NCBI GenBank assembly: GCA_028285245.1
Contig: JANQPY010000035.1
Coordinates: forward strand, 86,920-150,919
Reading direction: 5' to 3'
Source: Gammaproteobacteria bacterium
GTDB lineage: Bacteria > Pseudomonadota > Gammaproteobacteria > Steroidobacterales > GCA-2729495
Length of the DNA stretch: 64,000 nt
Below are positions 1 through 8,952 of the stretch, piece by piece; position 1 is the stretch's first letter; every line of letters begins with the position of its first letter. Under the pieces are notes generated by a model. The model searched no databases and had not been told where the DNA came from. It saw only the letters and a list, made by a program, of their open reading frames with translations. The position numbers were made by a program, and so were the translations under genes.

Positions 1-605
1 AGGGTCTGCCGCGATTCCATCGCCAGCTTCAGTTTCTGCCGCGCACGCTCAGATGGCGGTTCGGACGTATCCGGAATCACCACGTGCATTACCTGGCGCC
101 CCGCGTCGTCGCCAAGCCCAAGCTCAATACGGCCGCCGCCGGTTGCTTCGCGCCGCGCGTAGATCTTTTCCAGATCAGGGCGGCGGGCGGGCCGGACGGT
201 GTCGCCCTCGCGCACCCAGCAGGCGCCGGTGCGCAGGCTTTCAGCCAGCTGCAGGCGCGTTACGTACGGTGGATCAAAACAGTCGTTGAGTTCGATCAGC
301 AGCGCACGCTTACCCCCCTGCTCCGCGACCACGACATTCATCAATAACTCCGGCTCTATACGCTCCACGAGATCACGCGTCATGCCATGGAGCGTACGCA
401 GGCTGTTTTCATCTAACCCGGTGAGTCGTGTCCGGCCGCTGTGCGCAGCCGCTCCAAAAACGATGTAGCGCGCCGGCGGCGCCGCCTGATTGGCCATCGC
501 GAGGACGTCACGCACCAGCAGCGTGCGCTCTTCAGGTCGATAAGCGTCGCGACGCAGTAACAGCTCCGGAGCGTTGGCGGGCAGACTTAGGATCTGATTG
601 AGCAT
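1..605 (-). CDS. AlbA_2/Schlafen-like putative DNA-binding protein, C-terminal part cut by the window edge
   Basis: Read leftward from the ATG at 605-603, the frame stays open for 201 codons to the window edge. The residues fit the AlbA_2 (Schlafen AAA_4-like) domain: an RDVLAMANQ helix, then YIVFGA, a central ELLMNVVVAEQGG and LLIEL core, and a CWVREGDTVRPA segment like the usual 'R.GsstrpA' end of the domain. These proteins are generally annotated as putative transcriptional regulators or nucleic-acid-binding proteins. I cannot say what this one does. It is divergent from the molybdenum hydroxylase gene, with 260 bp between them. Those 260 bp hold no gene I can support, only a weak GGGGGT/ACCCCC hairpin near 707-726. 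The C-terminus lies outside the window, so any extra domains are unseen. Confidence 0.7.
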   Translation of the reverse strand, partial: MLNQILSLPANAPELLLRRDAYRPEERTLLVRDVLAMANQAAPPARYIVFGAAAHSGRTRLTGLDENSLRTLHGMTRDLVERIEPELLMNVVVAEQGGKRALLIELNDCFDPPYVTRLQLAESLRTGACWVREGDTVRPARRPDLEKIYARREATGGGRIELGLGDDAGRQVMHVVIPDTSEPPSERARQKLKLAMESRQT

Positions 606-865
606 GTGGAGCAAGGACGCACGGCTACAGCGTTCAAGCTAGCGGTCAATCAAGCCACTGTCCGCGATGGGCATCGCAGATTTGGCAGTGCCGTCAGGAC
701 GGCTCCTGAGGGGGTCACCGGCCACCCCCGGCGATTGGGGTGTGCGGTCTACTCGCAGTGGCGACGCAGAGTGAGCTGTGTGATCCTCAGGCGCACGTGG
801 GTCTGTCTTGCTGCTGACTCATCCACCCATCGGAATAGCAGGCTCCCTGGTATGCAGGTTTCGGC

Positions 866-3106
866 ATGAAAGTCTCCCGTCGCGCGTTGCTGGTTGGCGG
901 CCTGGTCGCTGGAGGCGGTATGGGCATTGCCTATGTCTCTCATCGCCTCGACGACGGCGACGCCGCCGTAAAGTTTGGCGCCAGCACGCCCAATGAATTG
1001 CCGCTCAACGCGTTCGTGAAACTCTCGCGGGACGGCCGCGTCACCGTCGCGGTCCACCGCGCGGAAATGGGACAGGGCGTCACAACGGCATTGCCTATGC
1101 TGCTGGCCGAGGAAATGGATGCGGACCTGACCCAGGTGAGCTATGAGTTCGCGCCGAATGACCGGGACTACTTCAACTTTGGTGTCATGCTGCGCGGGCG
1201 TCCGCTGGGCCCGATTGAAGACAGGTTTTGGGCGGCAACGGGCACCAGCGTAATCCGCGAAATTTTTCGCGCGATGGGCATGTCATTGACGATCAGTAGC
1301 GCGAGCGTCATCGATGCCTGGGACACGCTGCGTCCTGCCGGCGCGGCGGCACGGGCGATGCTCCTGGCTGCCGCCGCCGAGCGATGGAACACACCCATTG
1401 AAACCCTGCGCACCGAACCGGGCAGAGTGATCGATCCGAACGCCGGCCGCAGCCTGGGTTACGGCGAGCTGGCTGCAGCGGCAGCTCTGGTGACTCCACC
1501 GTCCGCACCAAAACTCAAATCGCCGGCAAGCTACCGTTTGGTGGGAAACGACCTGCCGCGCCTCGACAGCCGCGAGAAAGCGTTGGGCAAGGCGCGGTTT
1601 GGTATCGACGTGCGCGATGATGCGGTTCTGCACGCCGCGGTAGCGATGCCGCCGACGGCGGGCGGGCGCGTTGCCGATTTTGATGACCGTGAGGCCGCGC
1701 AGCTACCAGGCGTGATCGGCACGCAGCTACTTGGCGATCGCGCGATTGCGATTTTCGCTAAAGATTCCTGGACAGCCATGCGCGCAGCGAAACAGGTGCG
1801 GATCACGTCCGCAGCATTCACTGGCAATGCGTCCAACTGGAGAGATGACTACCAGAGCTTTCTCGATTCCCAAGAGCCTTCCGTATTTCGAGAAGAAGGC
1901 GATGTGGAAGCGCCCCGGCCCGACCATCTGAACCTCATGCGCGAATACTCAGCGCCGTTCCTCGCGCACGCCTGCCTGGAACCGATGAACTGCGCAGCCA
2001 GGCTTGAGGATGGGCAGCTTACTGTTTGGGCGCCGACCCAGGCTCATTCCGTGGCGAGGGACGTCGCGGCGAGCATTGCCGGACTGCCTCCAGAAGCCGT
2101 CACTGTTGAACGGACGCTGCTGGGCGGCGGCTTTGGCCGGCGCGCTGAAATGGACTTCGTGGAGCTGGCGGTCGCCGCCGCCGTAGCCCGTGCGGGTGAA
2201 ACCGTGCAGCTAACCTACACGCGCGAACAGGATATGCAGCAGGACATGTATCGGCCCGCAGCGTTTTCCCGGCTGCGTGGCGAGATCAATCGTCAGGGCG
2301 AAATCAGCAGTATCGACTGCGAGCTGGTCACGCAGTCGGTTGTGGCCAGCTACTTCCAGCGCACCCCGACACCCCGCGGCGGCGAAGCAGCAGCGGACGG
2401 CAGTATGGCGTCGGGCGCCAGCAACATGGTGTATGCCATCCCAAACCTGCGCGTGCGAGCCATACCGGCTGAGACAGGCATACCCGTTGGCTATTGGCGC
2501 AGCACAGGTACTTCTTACAACGCATTTTTCGTCGAGAGCTTCATGGATGAACTCGCCGAACTGGCGAACATCGACCCGCTGGAGTTCCGGCTCCATCATC
2601 TGGCGCATTCACCAAAGCACAAAAAGGTACTGGAGACAGCGGCTGAACGAGGTGACTGGCAGTCGCCACTGCCCGCGGGCCGCGGCCGTGGTGTGGCTCT
2701 CACCGACAGTCACGGATCCGTTTGCGCGCAGGTCATCGAGATCACGCTCATCGATACGACCGTGCGCGTTGATAGAGTCGTCTGTGTGCTCGATTGCCGC
2801 GAGGTTGTGCACCCCGGCATCGTCCGCGATCAGCTCTTCAGTGCCATCAATGACGGGCTGGCTTCGGCTTTGACCGGCCGCATTGACTTTGACGGCGAAG
2901 GCGTTGCGCGGCAGGACAACTTCGATACCTATCCGTTGCTCCGGCAGGCAGATCAGCCGGAAATGGACATTGTGCTGCTGCCGTTGGGGGGACGCCCGGG
3001 TGGTGTCGGGGAGCCAGGTGTGCCGGCCGTAGCCCCCGCACTCGCTGGCGCAATCTATGCGGCAGGCGGTCCGCGCCTCCGCCACCTGCCGCTGGACAAT
3101 CTCTGA
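866..3106 (+). CDS. Molybdopterin-binding large subunit of a xanthine dehydrogenase-family oxidase (IorB-like), Tat-exported
   Basis: 746 aa. It starts with a twin-arginine signal (SRRALLVGG then a hydrophobic stretch), so it is expected to fold with its cofactor and be exported. The body matches the isoquinoline 1-oxidoreductase beta-subunit type of the xanthine oxidase family: GQGVTTALPMLLAEE near residue 75, LLGGGFGRR near 420, and GVGEPGVPAVAPALAGAI near the end, which carries the family's conserved glutamate (GxGEPG). Such subunits hydroxylate N-heterocycles or oxidise aldehydes with Mo-cofactor. They normally pair with a 2Fe-2S subunit and a cytochrome c. Neither is encoded next to it here. 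The substrate cannot be read from the sequence. No strong ribosome-binding site precedes the ATG. Confidence 0.88.
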   Translation: MKVSRRALLVGGLVAGGGMGIAYVSHRLDDGDAAVKFGASTPNELPLNAFVKLSRDGRVTVAVHRAEMGQGVTTALPMLLAEEMDADLTQVSYEFAPNDRDYFNFGVMLRGRPLGPIEDRFWAATGTSVIREIFRAMGMSLTISSASVIDAWDTLRPAGAAARAMLLAAAAERWNTPIETLRTEPGRVIDPNAGRSLGYGELAAAAALVTPPSAPKLKSPASYRLVGNDLPRLDSREKALGKARFGIDVRDDAVLHAAVAMPPTAGGRVADFDDREAAQLPGVIGTQLLGDRAIAIFAKDSWTAMRAAKQVRITSAAFTGNASNWRDDYQSFLDSQEPSVFREEGDVEAPRPDHLNLMREYSAPFLAHACLEPMNCAARLEDGQLTVWAPTQAHSVARDVAASIAGLPPEAVTVERTLLGGGFGRRAEMDFVELAVAAAVARAGETVQLTYTREQDMQQDMYRPAAFSRLRGEINRQGEISSIDCELVTQSVVASYFQRTPTPRGGEAAADGSMASGASNMVYAIPNLRVRAIPAETGIPVGYWRSTGTSYNAFFVESFMDELAELANIDPLEFRLHHLAHSPKHKKVLETAAERGDWQSPLPAGRGRGVALTDSHGSVCAQVIEITLIDTTVRVDRVVCVLDCREVVHPGIVRDQLFSAINDGLASALTGRIDFDGEGVARQDNFDTYPLLRQADQPEMDIVLLPLGGRPGGVGEPGVPAVAPALAGAIYAAGGPRLRHLPLDNL

Positions 3107-3116
3107 CCAACTGCTA

Positions 3117-3803
3117 TCACTGCCGTGTCGCCCGGAGCGCGCCGCCAGTGGTCGCCACAACGGAGCCATCTGCGCCGCGCAGGTTTTCCGACCACACAAA
3201 CTCCTCCGTTGTCACCCGATAAGTCATCTCCGGGCGGATGGGCTGACCGAAGCCTGGACTCTCAAAAGCACAGCGCTGCGGCGTCACCTCGCCACGATAT
3301 CCACCAGCCATCGGTGTCCAGATGAAGGCGCAGTCGACAGGAAACGAAAGCAGCTGCTGCGGGTCGAGCGTCGCCCAGTATTCAGGAGAACGATGCAGGT
3401 CGCGGGGAGTCTGACCAGGGCCGAAGACAAAGGGCTGCGCACGATTGAGCCGGCGATTCAGCCGGTCGTCAAAAACAAACAGTTTTTGCTGCAGTACCGG
3501 ACCGTCCGGGCCGGGCGCAGTCAGCTGGTAGTACATCACATGTTGCCCGAACTGCGGCGCCTCAATGGAGGCCATGGTATGCGCGATGGTCTGTGTTCGA
3601 CCGTCTGTGGCGCCTGGCACGGGAGCCGTGCCTGCGTAAACGCCTGGCAGCAGCGCCAGCAGCCCTTTCAGCTCGGCTTCGAGGGACGGCTCGGGCCGCT
3701 GACAGCCCGACAAAAACGCCACGCAGCCCGCAATTAGTGTGATGTGCGTCAACTTCCTGCGCTGCATTGGCCGTTTTTTGCGGCAGTGGCGTGCCTGCAT
3801 CAC
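3117..3803 (-). CDS. CpeT/CpcT-family lipoprotein
   Basis: 228 aa if it starts at the GTG at 3803, directly followed by an ATG at 3800 and preceded by a G-rich stretch. A start at the ATG at 3767 would give a more typical lipoprotein leader (MQRRKLTHI, hydrophobic core, lipobox FLSGC). The mature part looks like the CpeT/CpcT family: LLPGVYAG, LQQKLFVFDD, a GGYRGEV strand followed by Cys, and a W-rich C-terminal strand. Cyanobacterial CpcT attaches phycobilins, but most proteobacterial members are uncharacterised envelope lipoproteins and no bilin role should be assumed. It converges on the molybdenum hydroxylase gene with 10 bp between the stops and diverges from the Kef-type antiporter. Confidence 0.75.
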   Translation of the reverse strand: MMQARHCRKKRPMQRRKLTHITLIAGCVAFLSGCQRPEPSLEAELKGLLALLPGVYAGTAPVPGATDGRTQTIAHTMASIEAPQFGQHVMYYQLTAPGPDGPVLQQKLFVFDDRLNRRLNRAQPFVFGPGQTPRDLHRSPEYWATLDPQQLLSFPVDCAFIWTPMAGGYRGEVTPQRCAFESPGFGQPIRPEMTYRVTTEEFVWSENLRGADGSVVATTGGALRATRQ

Positions 3804-3886
3804 TGTTGCGCCCCCCGTTGGTCAAGAAATTTCCGCCCCGACCGTAATATAGTGAGTAGCCGTTTACGAACCGGCAAGGTAATACC

Positions 3887-5710
3887 ATGACCCTACTGCC
3901 AAAGGTCGTCATTTTCCTCGGGGCCGCCGTAGTCGCCGTGCCAGTGTTCCGGCGCTTTGGATTGAGCGACGTGCTGGCCTATCTGGCAGCCGGCGTCATC
4001 ATCGGGCCATCGGTGCTCGGGCTTGTGCCGTCGCTCTCGGAATCGGACGAAGTTCTGCACTTCGCCGAGATTGGCGTCGTGTTCCTGCTGTTCATCATCG
4101 GGCTGGAACTTCACCCGGCGCGACTGCGTGCGTTCCGGCGGCTGATCCTGGGGCTGGGGCTGGCGCAGGTCTTGGTTACCGCGGCAGCCATCTTTTTGGT
4201 CTCGCTGCTGTTTGGGCTGCCCTGGCCCGCGGCGGTCGTAATCGGCTGCGCGTTGTCGCTTTCCAGCACGGCTTTTGTATTGCAGCTCCTGGGTCAGCGC
4301 GATGAGATGATGACCGGGCAAGGTCGGGCGGGGTTTGCCGTACTCCTCCTGCAAGACATCGCGGTGATCCCCATGCTTGTCCTGGTCACCGCGCTGGCGG
4401 GTGACCCAAAAGATTTCGTGGGCTTGGAAGCGTTGATGTCGCTCGCCACCGGTGCAGCCATCGTGGTGGGCTTCGTGGTCGCCGGACACTATCTGTTGCG
4501 GCCGGCTCTCAAGCTGGTGGCATCGTCGCGGGTACCGGAGGCGTTCTCAGCGGCCACACTGCTATTGGCGCTGGGCACCGGGCTGCTGATGCAGAGCGCG
4601 GGCCTGTCTATGGGTCTGGGAGCGTTCCTTGCGGGCGTGCTGGTCGCCGATTCAGAGTACCGCCATAAGCTTGAGGCCGACGTCGTGCCTTTCAAACGGC
4701 TACTGCTCGGACTGTTCTTTATGGCCGTGGGCATGACCGCCGACCTGGGTGTACTGATTCAATCGCCGGTGCTGATCATTGGCCTTACCGTGGCCCTCGT
4801 GCTGGGCAAAGCGCTGATCATTTACCCGTTAGGTCGTTTTTTCGGCCTTACCCGCCGTGCCGCGCGGGCGCTGGCCTTTTTGCTAGCTCAAGGCGGCGAG
4901 TTTGCGTTCGTGCTCATCACGGTGGCTGTGACCAGCGGGCTGGTTTCCACGGAAATTGCCGCCATCATCACGTTGGTCGTCACGCTATCGATGGCGATAA
5001 CGCCGCTTGCCTACGGCATGAATAGCCGGCCAGAAGCTGCCGAAGACATTCCCTTTGACGAGATCAATGATGCCCCCAACGACATCATCATGGTGGGCTT
5101 TGGCCGCTTTGGTCAGATCATTGGCCGGATACTTGTGGCGCAAAAGATTCCATTCACCGCACTCGATTATGACCCGGTGCAGGTTGATCTGGTTCGCCGC
5201 TTCGGCAACAAGGTTTACTACGGTGATGTTTGCTCACCCGAACTGCTGCGAGCAGCGGGCATTGGAGATGCCAAAGTTATAGTGATCGGCATGGATTCAC
5301 CCGAGACGAATCTGCGCATCACTGAAGAGGTCGCCAGCGAGTATCCGCAAGTCGAGATCATCGCGCGCGCGCGCAATCGCCAGGACGCTCTCGATCTGCG
5401 CGCAGCCGGAGCAAAGGTCGTTGTTCGGGAGCTACTGCATTCAAGCCTGGAGGTTGCAGCTGAGGTATTGGTACGCAAGGGCCTGTCGATTAGCGAGGCC
5501 CGCCGGGTCGCAGCGGTTTTCGAGGAACATGATCAGCAAACGCTTGATCGGCAGTTCGAGATACGCAACGACGAAGATGCAATGATTGCCGCTGCACAGG
5601 AATCCGCCAACGAACTGCGCTTTTTGCTGGCCAGCGACGAAGACACTCAGGAAGAGGCCAGCCAGGATGCTGGCCGGGATGAACCGGCCGCTACAGCGCA
5701 GGCGACTTGA
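3887..5710 (+). CDS. CPA2-family monovalent cation:proton antiporter with RCK domain (KefB/KefC-like)
   Basis: 607 aa inner-membrane protein. About twelve hydrophobic segments fill residues 1-380, with the ALSLSSTAFVLQLL and GAFLAGVLVADSEYRH motifs of the CPA2 exchanger fold. A cytosolic RCK-N (TrkA-N) domain follows at about 395-515, starting with the nucleotide-binding VGFGRFGQ loop. The C-terminal tail is acidic. Members exchange K+ or Na+ for H+, and Kef proteins are gated by glutathione adducts. No KefF/KefG-type partner lies beside it, so I do not assign the Kef name. An AGG-containing ribosome-binding site precedes the ATG. Its last 20 bp overlap the end of the convergent aldehyde dehydrogenase gene. 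Confidence 0.88.
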   Translation: MTLLPKVVIFLGAAVVAVPVFRRFGLSDVLAYLAAGVIIGPSVLGLVPSLSESDEVLHFAEIGVVFLLFIIGLELHPARLRAFRRLILGLGLAQVLVTAAAIFLVSLLFGLPWPAAVVIGCALSLSSTAFVLQLLGQRDEMMTGQGRAGFAVLLLQDIAVIPMLVLVTALAGDPKDFVGLEALMSLATGAAIVVGFVVAGHYLLRPALKLVASSRVPEAFSAATLLLALGTGLLMQSAGLSMGLGAFLAGVLVADSEYRHKLEADVVPFKRLLLGLFFMAVGMTADLGVLIQSPVLIIGLTVALVLGKALIIYPLGRFFGLTRRAARALAFLLAQGGEFAFVLITVAVTSGLVSTEIAAIITLVVTLSMAITPLAYGMNSRPEAAEDIPFDEINDAPNDIIMVGFGRFGQIIGRILVAQKIPFTALDYDPVQVDLVRRFGNKVYYGDVCSPELLRAAGIGDAKVIVIGMDSPETNLRITEEVASEYPQVEIIARARNRQDALDLRAAGAKVVVRELLHSSLEVAAEVLVRKGLSISEARRVAAVFEEHDQQTLDRQFEIRNDEDAMIAAAQESANELRFLLASDEDTQEEASQDAGRDEPAATAQAT

Positions 5711-7130
5711 GCACGAGCAGCTTTTCAATGCTCATGTCGTGCATCGTGTAAGGGATGCCACCCACACCAAGCCCTGACTCGCGCAGGCCCGCGAAAGGCA
5801 TGCCATCAACCCGGAAGGCGGTATGGTCATTCACCATGACGGCAGACGCATCCACCCGCCGGTAAATCTCCATCGCCTCGTCAATATCCTTGCTAAAGAC
5901 TGCCGCCTGAAAAGCAACTGGCAATCCATTGGCCTGCTCAATAGCATCGTCTAATGAGTCGTAGCCGTAGACGCAGACAACCGGTCCGAAAATTTCCTGC
6001 TGGCTCACCGTGGCGTCGACCGGCGGATTGAGCATCACCGTGCAGGGATAGGCGAAGTCGCTGACGGGCTCGCCACCGCATAAGCGTCTGGCTCCGGCAG
6101 CAACCGCCTCCTCAACCCATGCGTGCACACGCTCAACCTCCGCCGGTCGAATAAGCGGCCCGACTTCGGTTTCAGCAGAGGTAGGATCGCCGATCACCAG
6201 TTGCTGCGCACGATCCGCAAGCGCCTGTGCAAATGATTCTGCGCGCGCAGTTGGCACAAAGACGCGCTGAACGGAAACGCAGACCTGACCGGCATGATAG
6301 AAGCCGCCCTTCAAGATTGCCTCGACAGCCGCCGATTCATCGGCGTTTTCAGTAACAAAAGCCGGTGCCGCGCCACCATGCTCCAGCGCGCAGCGTGCTC
6401 CCGGCGCCAGCTTGCTGCGTAACATCCAGCCGACGCGCGCGCTGCCGATAAAGCTAAAGAATGCGACCCGTGAATCAGTAACCAGCTTTTCCGCTGCCGC
6501 CACATCTTCAGTGATTAACACCTGGGCCCAGCCCGGCGGGAGGCCAGCCTCGCGCAGGATCTCGACAAAGCGCAGACACGACAGCGGCGTATCCTGAGCG
6601 GGCTTCACTACAACCGGGCAGCCGACTGCTACAGCCGGTGCCACCTGATGCACGATGAGGTTGAGCGGATGATTGAACGCGCTCACGGCGACCACTACAC
6701 CAATGGGTTCGCGTTGCGTCATCGCAATGCGGCCGGCGCCGGCCGCCGTCGTGCCCATGGGGATGACGTGGCCATGCTCGGCGCGCATGACCTCAATACA
6801 AAGCTTGATGCCGTCGATAGCCCGAGTCACCTCGGCCCGCGAGTCGATTAGCGGCTTGCCCCCTTCCATCGCGGCCTGCACCGCCAGATTCTCCGCCTCC
6901 CCGGCCATGATATCTGCCGCGCGCTCGAGTAACTCGACGCGCTGATCCAGTGACAGCCAGCCATCCCGCTTGCGAAACAGAGCCTGCGCCGTGGCAAGCG
7001 CCTGCTCGACGTGGGTTTCGTTGCCCGTGGCGCACTCTGCGATCACGCTGCCATCGTATGGCGCAGTGACGTCAAGCTTGCCAGCAGGCGGCGGCGCGTT
7101 CTCGATCATCAGGGGAAAACTTGTGGTCAT
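5691..7130 (-). CDS. NAD(P)-dependent aldehyde dehydrogenase
   Basis: 479 aa, normal length for the superfamily. The catalytic pair is visible: a general-base glutamate at about 250 in ALEHGG (most relatives have ELGG) and the nucleophilic cysteine at about 284 in GQVCVS. The cofactor-binding region includes VSAFNHPLNL, KPAQDTPLS and FIGSARVG. The C-terminus has the oligomerisation stretch FAGLRESGLGVGG. The general look (SAFNHPLNLIVHQVAPA) resembles lactaldehyde or phosphonoacetaldehyde dehydrogenases, but the substrate is open. It lies 7 bp downstream of the acetolactate-synthase-like gene on the same strand, so the two are almost certainly co-transcribed, and the enzyme may remove an aldehyde from that reaction or its substrate pool. 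Confidence 0.85.
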   Translation of the reverse strand: MTTSFPLMIENAPPPAGKLDVTAPYDGSVIAECATGNETHVEQALATAQALFRKRDGWLSLDQRVELLERAADIMAGEAENLAVQAAMEGGKPLIDSRAEVTRAIDGIKLCIEVMRAEHGHVIPMGTTAAGAGRIAMTQREPIGVVVAVSAFNHPLNLIVHQVAPAVAVGCPVVVKPAQDTPLSCLRFVEILREAGLPPGWAQVLITEDVAAAEKLVTDSRVAFFSFIGSARVGWMLRSKLAPGARCALEHGGAAPAFVTENADESAAVEAILKGGFYHAGQVCVSVQRVFVPTARAESFAQALADRAQQLVIGDPTSAETEVGPLIRPAEVERVHAWVEEAVAAGARRLCGGEPVSDFAYPCTVMLNPPVDATVSQQEIFGPVVCVYGYDSLDDAIEQANGLPVAFQAAVFSKDIDEAMEIYRRVDASAVMVNDHTAFRVDGMPFAGLRESGLGVGGIPYTMHDMSIEKLLVLKSPAL

Positions 7131-7137
7131 GACGGCC

Positions 7138-8820
7138 TCAAATCGTTGCGGTGAGCTCGCCCAGTTTCTTCGTCAGCAAGTTGTTTTCGCGGTAGTCGAT
7201 GGGAATAACAACGAGACTCGGGCCATCTTCATTAAAGGCACTGGAAAGCGTCGCCTGCAGTGCGTTGCTCTCCGTACAGTGATGTCCATTCCAGCCAAAA
7301 GCGGAGGCAAGCTGCATCCAATCCGGGTTATCGAAGTCCAGATCCGTGTGCCGGCCGAACTCCGCCTCCTGCTTCCACTTGATGAGCCCGTAGGCATGAT
7401 CGTCCCAGACCATCATGACCAGCTTCAGGTTAAGCCGCTTGGCGGTTTCCATTTCCTGAACGTTCATCAGAAAACCGGCATCGCCGGCGATGCCCAGGAT
7501 CTTGCGGTCGGGATACACCATGGCCGCTGCAATGGCGCCGGGCAGCGCAAAGCCCATTGAGCAAAAACCGTTGGGAATCAGGCAGGTGTTCGGCTCATGA
7601 CAATGGTAGTGCCGCGCAATCCACATTTTGTGAGCGCCGACATCAGACAGCAAAATATCATCCGCACCGAGCACGGCCCGCGCGTCCAGCAATGCCTTCT
7701 GCGGTTTTATGGCGCCGGCGGCGTCATCATCACTGTGCTCGGTAATTTCGGCCCACATGCGGGCGCGCAGGTCGCGCTGGCGCTTAAGGTCGAAGTCAAC
7801 GCAGCCGGGCTGCGCCGCGACGCGTTCGTTCAGCATCCACAGCGCGTGCGCCAGGTCGCCGATGAGCTCAACTTCCGGGTCGTAGCACTCGTCGATCTCA
7901 GCGGGCAGGAAATCGGCATGCACGATGCGCTTATCGCCCTTTGGGTTCCATAGCTGCGGGTGGTACTCCACCATGTCAAAACCCAGCGTAATCACCAGAT
8001 CAGCCTCATCGATCGCCAGGGTAATTAGATCTTTAGTACCCAGACCCACGGTGTAGAGGCTGTAATCGGCGTGCATGTCGACGCAGCCCTTGGCCATGAA
8101 GGTGCTTATCACGCCGATCCCGGTTTGTTCACATAGCGCACGAAGCTGCTTGCTGGCGCGGCGTCGAATACATCCGTTGCCGGCCAGAATAACCGGCGAC
8201 CTGGCCTCGCAGATTAACGCGAAGGCTCGATCCACAATCTTGTCATCCGGCACCGATCGCCGGAATCGCTGTGGCTCTATGGGTTTTGACGTTGTCGGCA
8301 GCTTGGCGATGTCCTCGGGCAGCTCCACATGCACAGCGCCAGGTTTCTCTGTGCGGGCCACCCTTACCGCTTTGCGCATGATTTCCGGAATGGTATCGGG
8401 GTGTCTAACGGTCGTTGCCCATTTAGTTACCGGTTCGAACATGCCGACTACATCCATCACCTGATGGGATTCCTTGTGCAATCGGCGCGTTGAACCCTGA
8501 CCGGTTAGCACCAGCATTGGCGCGCGATCCATATTCGCATCGGCCACGCCCGTGATCAGATTGGTGGCGCCCGGTCCAAGCGTGCCCAGACAGCCCGCCG
8601 GGTTGCCTGTCAGGCGCCCGTAGATTTCAGCCATGAAGGCCGCACCCTGTTCGTGACGGGTCAAGATGAACTTGATCTGATTCGACTTCTCCAGCGACAT
8701 CATGAAGTCTGCGTTCTCTTCGCCCGGCACACCGAAGATGTACTCGATGCCCTCCGCCTCCAGGCACTTGACCATCAAATCAGATGCTTGCACTTGATTA
8801 CTCCGTATTTCGTGGGGCAT
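7138..8820 (-). CDS. Thiamine-diphosphate enzyme, acetolactate synthase large-subunit family (AlsS-like)
   Basis: 560 aa with all three domains of the POX/ALS family: an N-terminal Pyr domain with the TPP-activating glutamate in RHEQGA (residue 57), a central domain at about 190-330, and a C-terminal PP domain with the GDAGFLMN TPP/Mg motif. Acetolactate synthases condense two pyruvates to 2-acetolactate with CO2 release. No ACT-domain regulatory small subunit (IlvN/IlvH) lies beside it, and its partner is an aldehyde dehydrogenase. That fits a catabolic or specialised role better than branched-chain amino acid synthesis. Exact substrates remain uncertain, because related enzymes (oxalyl-CoA decarboxylase, glyoxylate carboligase) share the fold. 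Confidence 0.85.
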   Translation of the reverse strand: MPHEIRSNQVQASDLMVKCLEAEGIEYIFGVPGEENADFMMSLEKSNQIKFILTRHEQGAAFMAEIYGRLTGNPAGCLGTLGPGATNLITGVADANMDRAPMLVLTGQGSTRRLHKESHQVMDVVGMFEPVTKWATTVRHPDTIPEIMRKAVRVARTEKPGAVHVELPEDIAKLPTTSKPIEPQRFRRSVPDDKIVDRAFALICEARSPVILAGNGCIRRRASKQLRALCEQTGIGVISTFMAKGCVDMHADYSLYTVGLGTKDLITLAIDEADLVITLGFDMVEYHPQLWNPKGDKRIVHADFLPAEIDECYDPEVELIGDLAHALWMLNERVAAQPGCVDFDLKRQRDLRARMWAEITEHSDDDAAGAIKPQKALLDARAVLGADDILLSDVGAHKMWIARHYHCHEPNTCLIPNGFCSMGFALPGAIAAAMVYPDRKILGIAGDAGFLMNVQEMETAKRLNLKLVMMVWDDHAYGLIKWKQEAEFGRHTDLDFDNPDWMQLASAFGWNGHHCTESNALQATLSSAFNEDGPSLVVIPIDYRENNLLTKKLGELTATI

Positions 8821-8952
8821 GGGTGACGTGCCAAACCGGCGCGCCTGTCTACGGCTGAAGAAAGTGAAAGTTTCGCCGCGCCGGAACTTGGGTTGTCATT
8901 CACGCATGAGCCCTGCAGAGTGTCAAATCGTGGCCAGAACGACACACCGCTA

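Noticed and set aside
3117..3803. Phycobilin lyase function for the CpeT-like protein
   Set aside because: No phycobiliprotein or bilin genes; the protein is a lipoprotein in a heterotrophic context.
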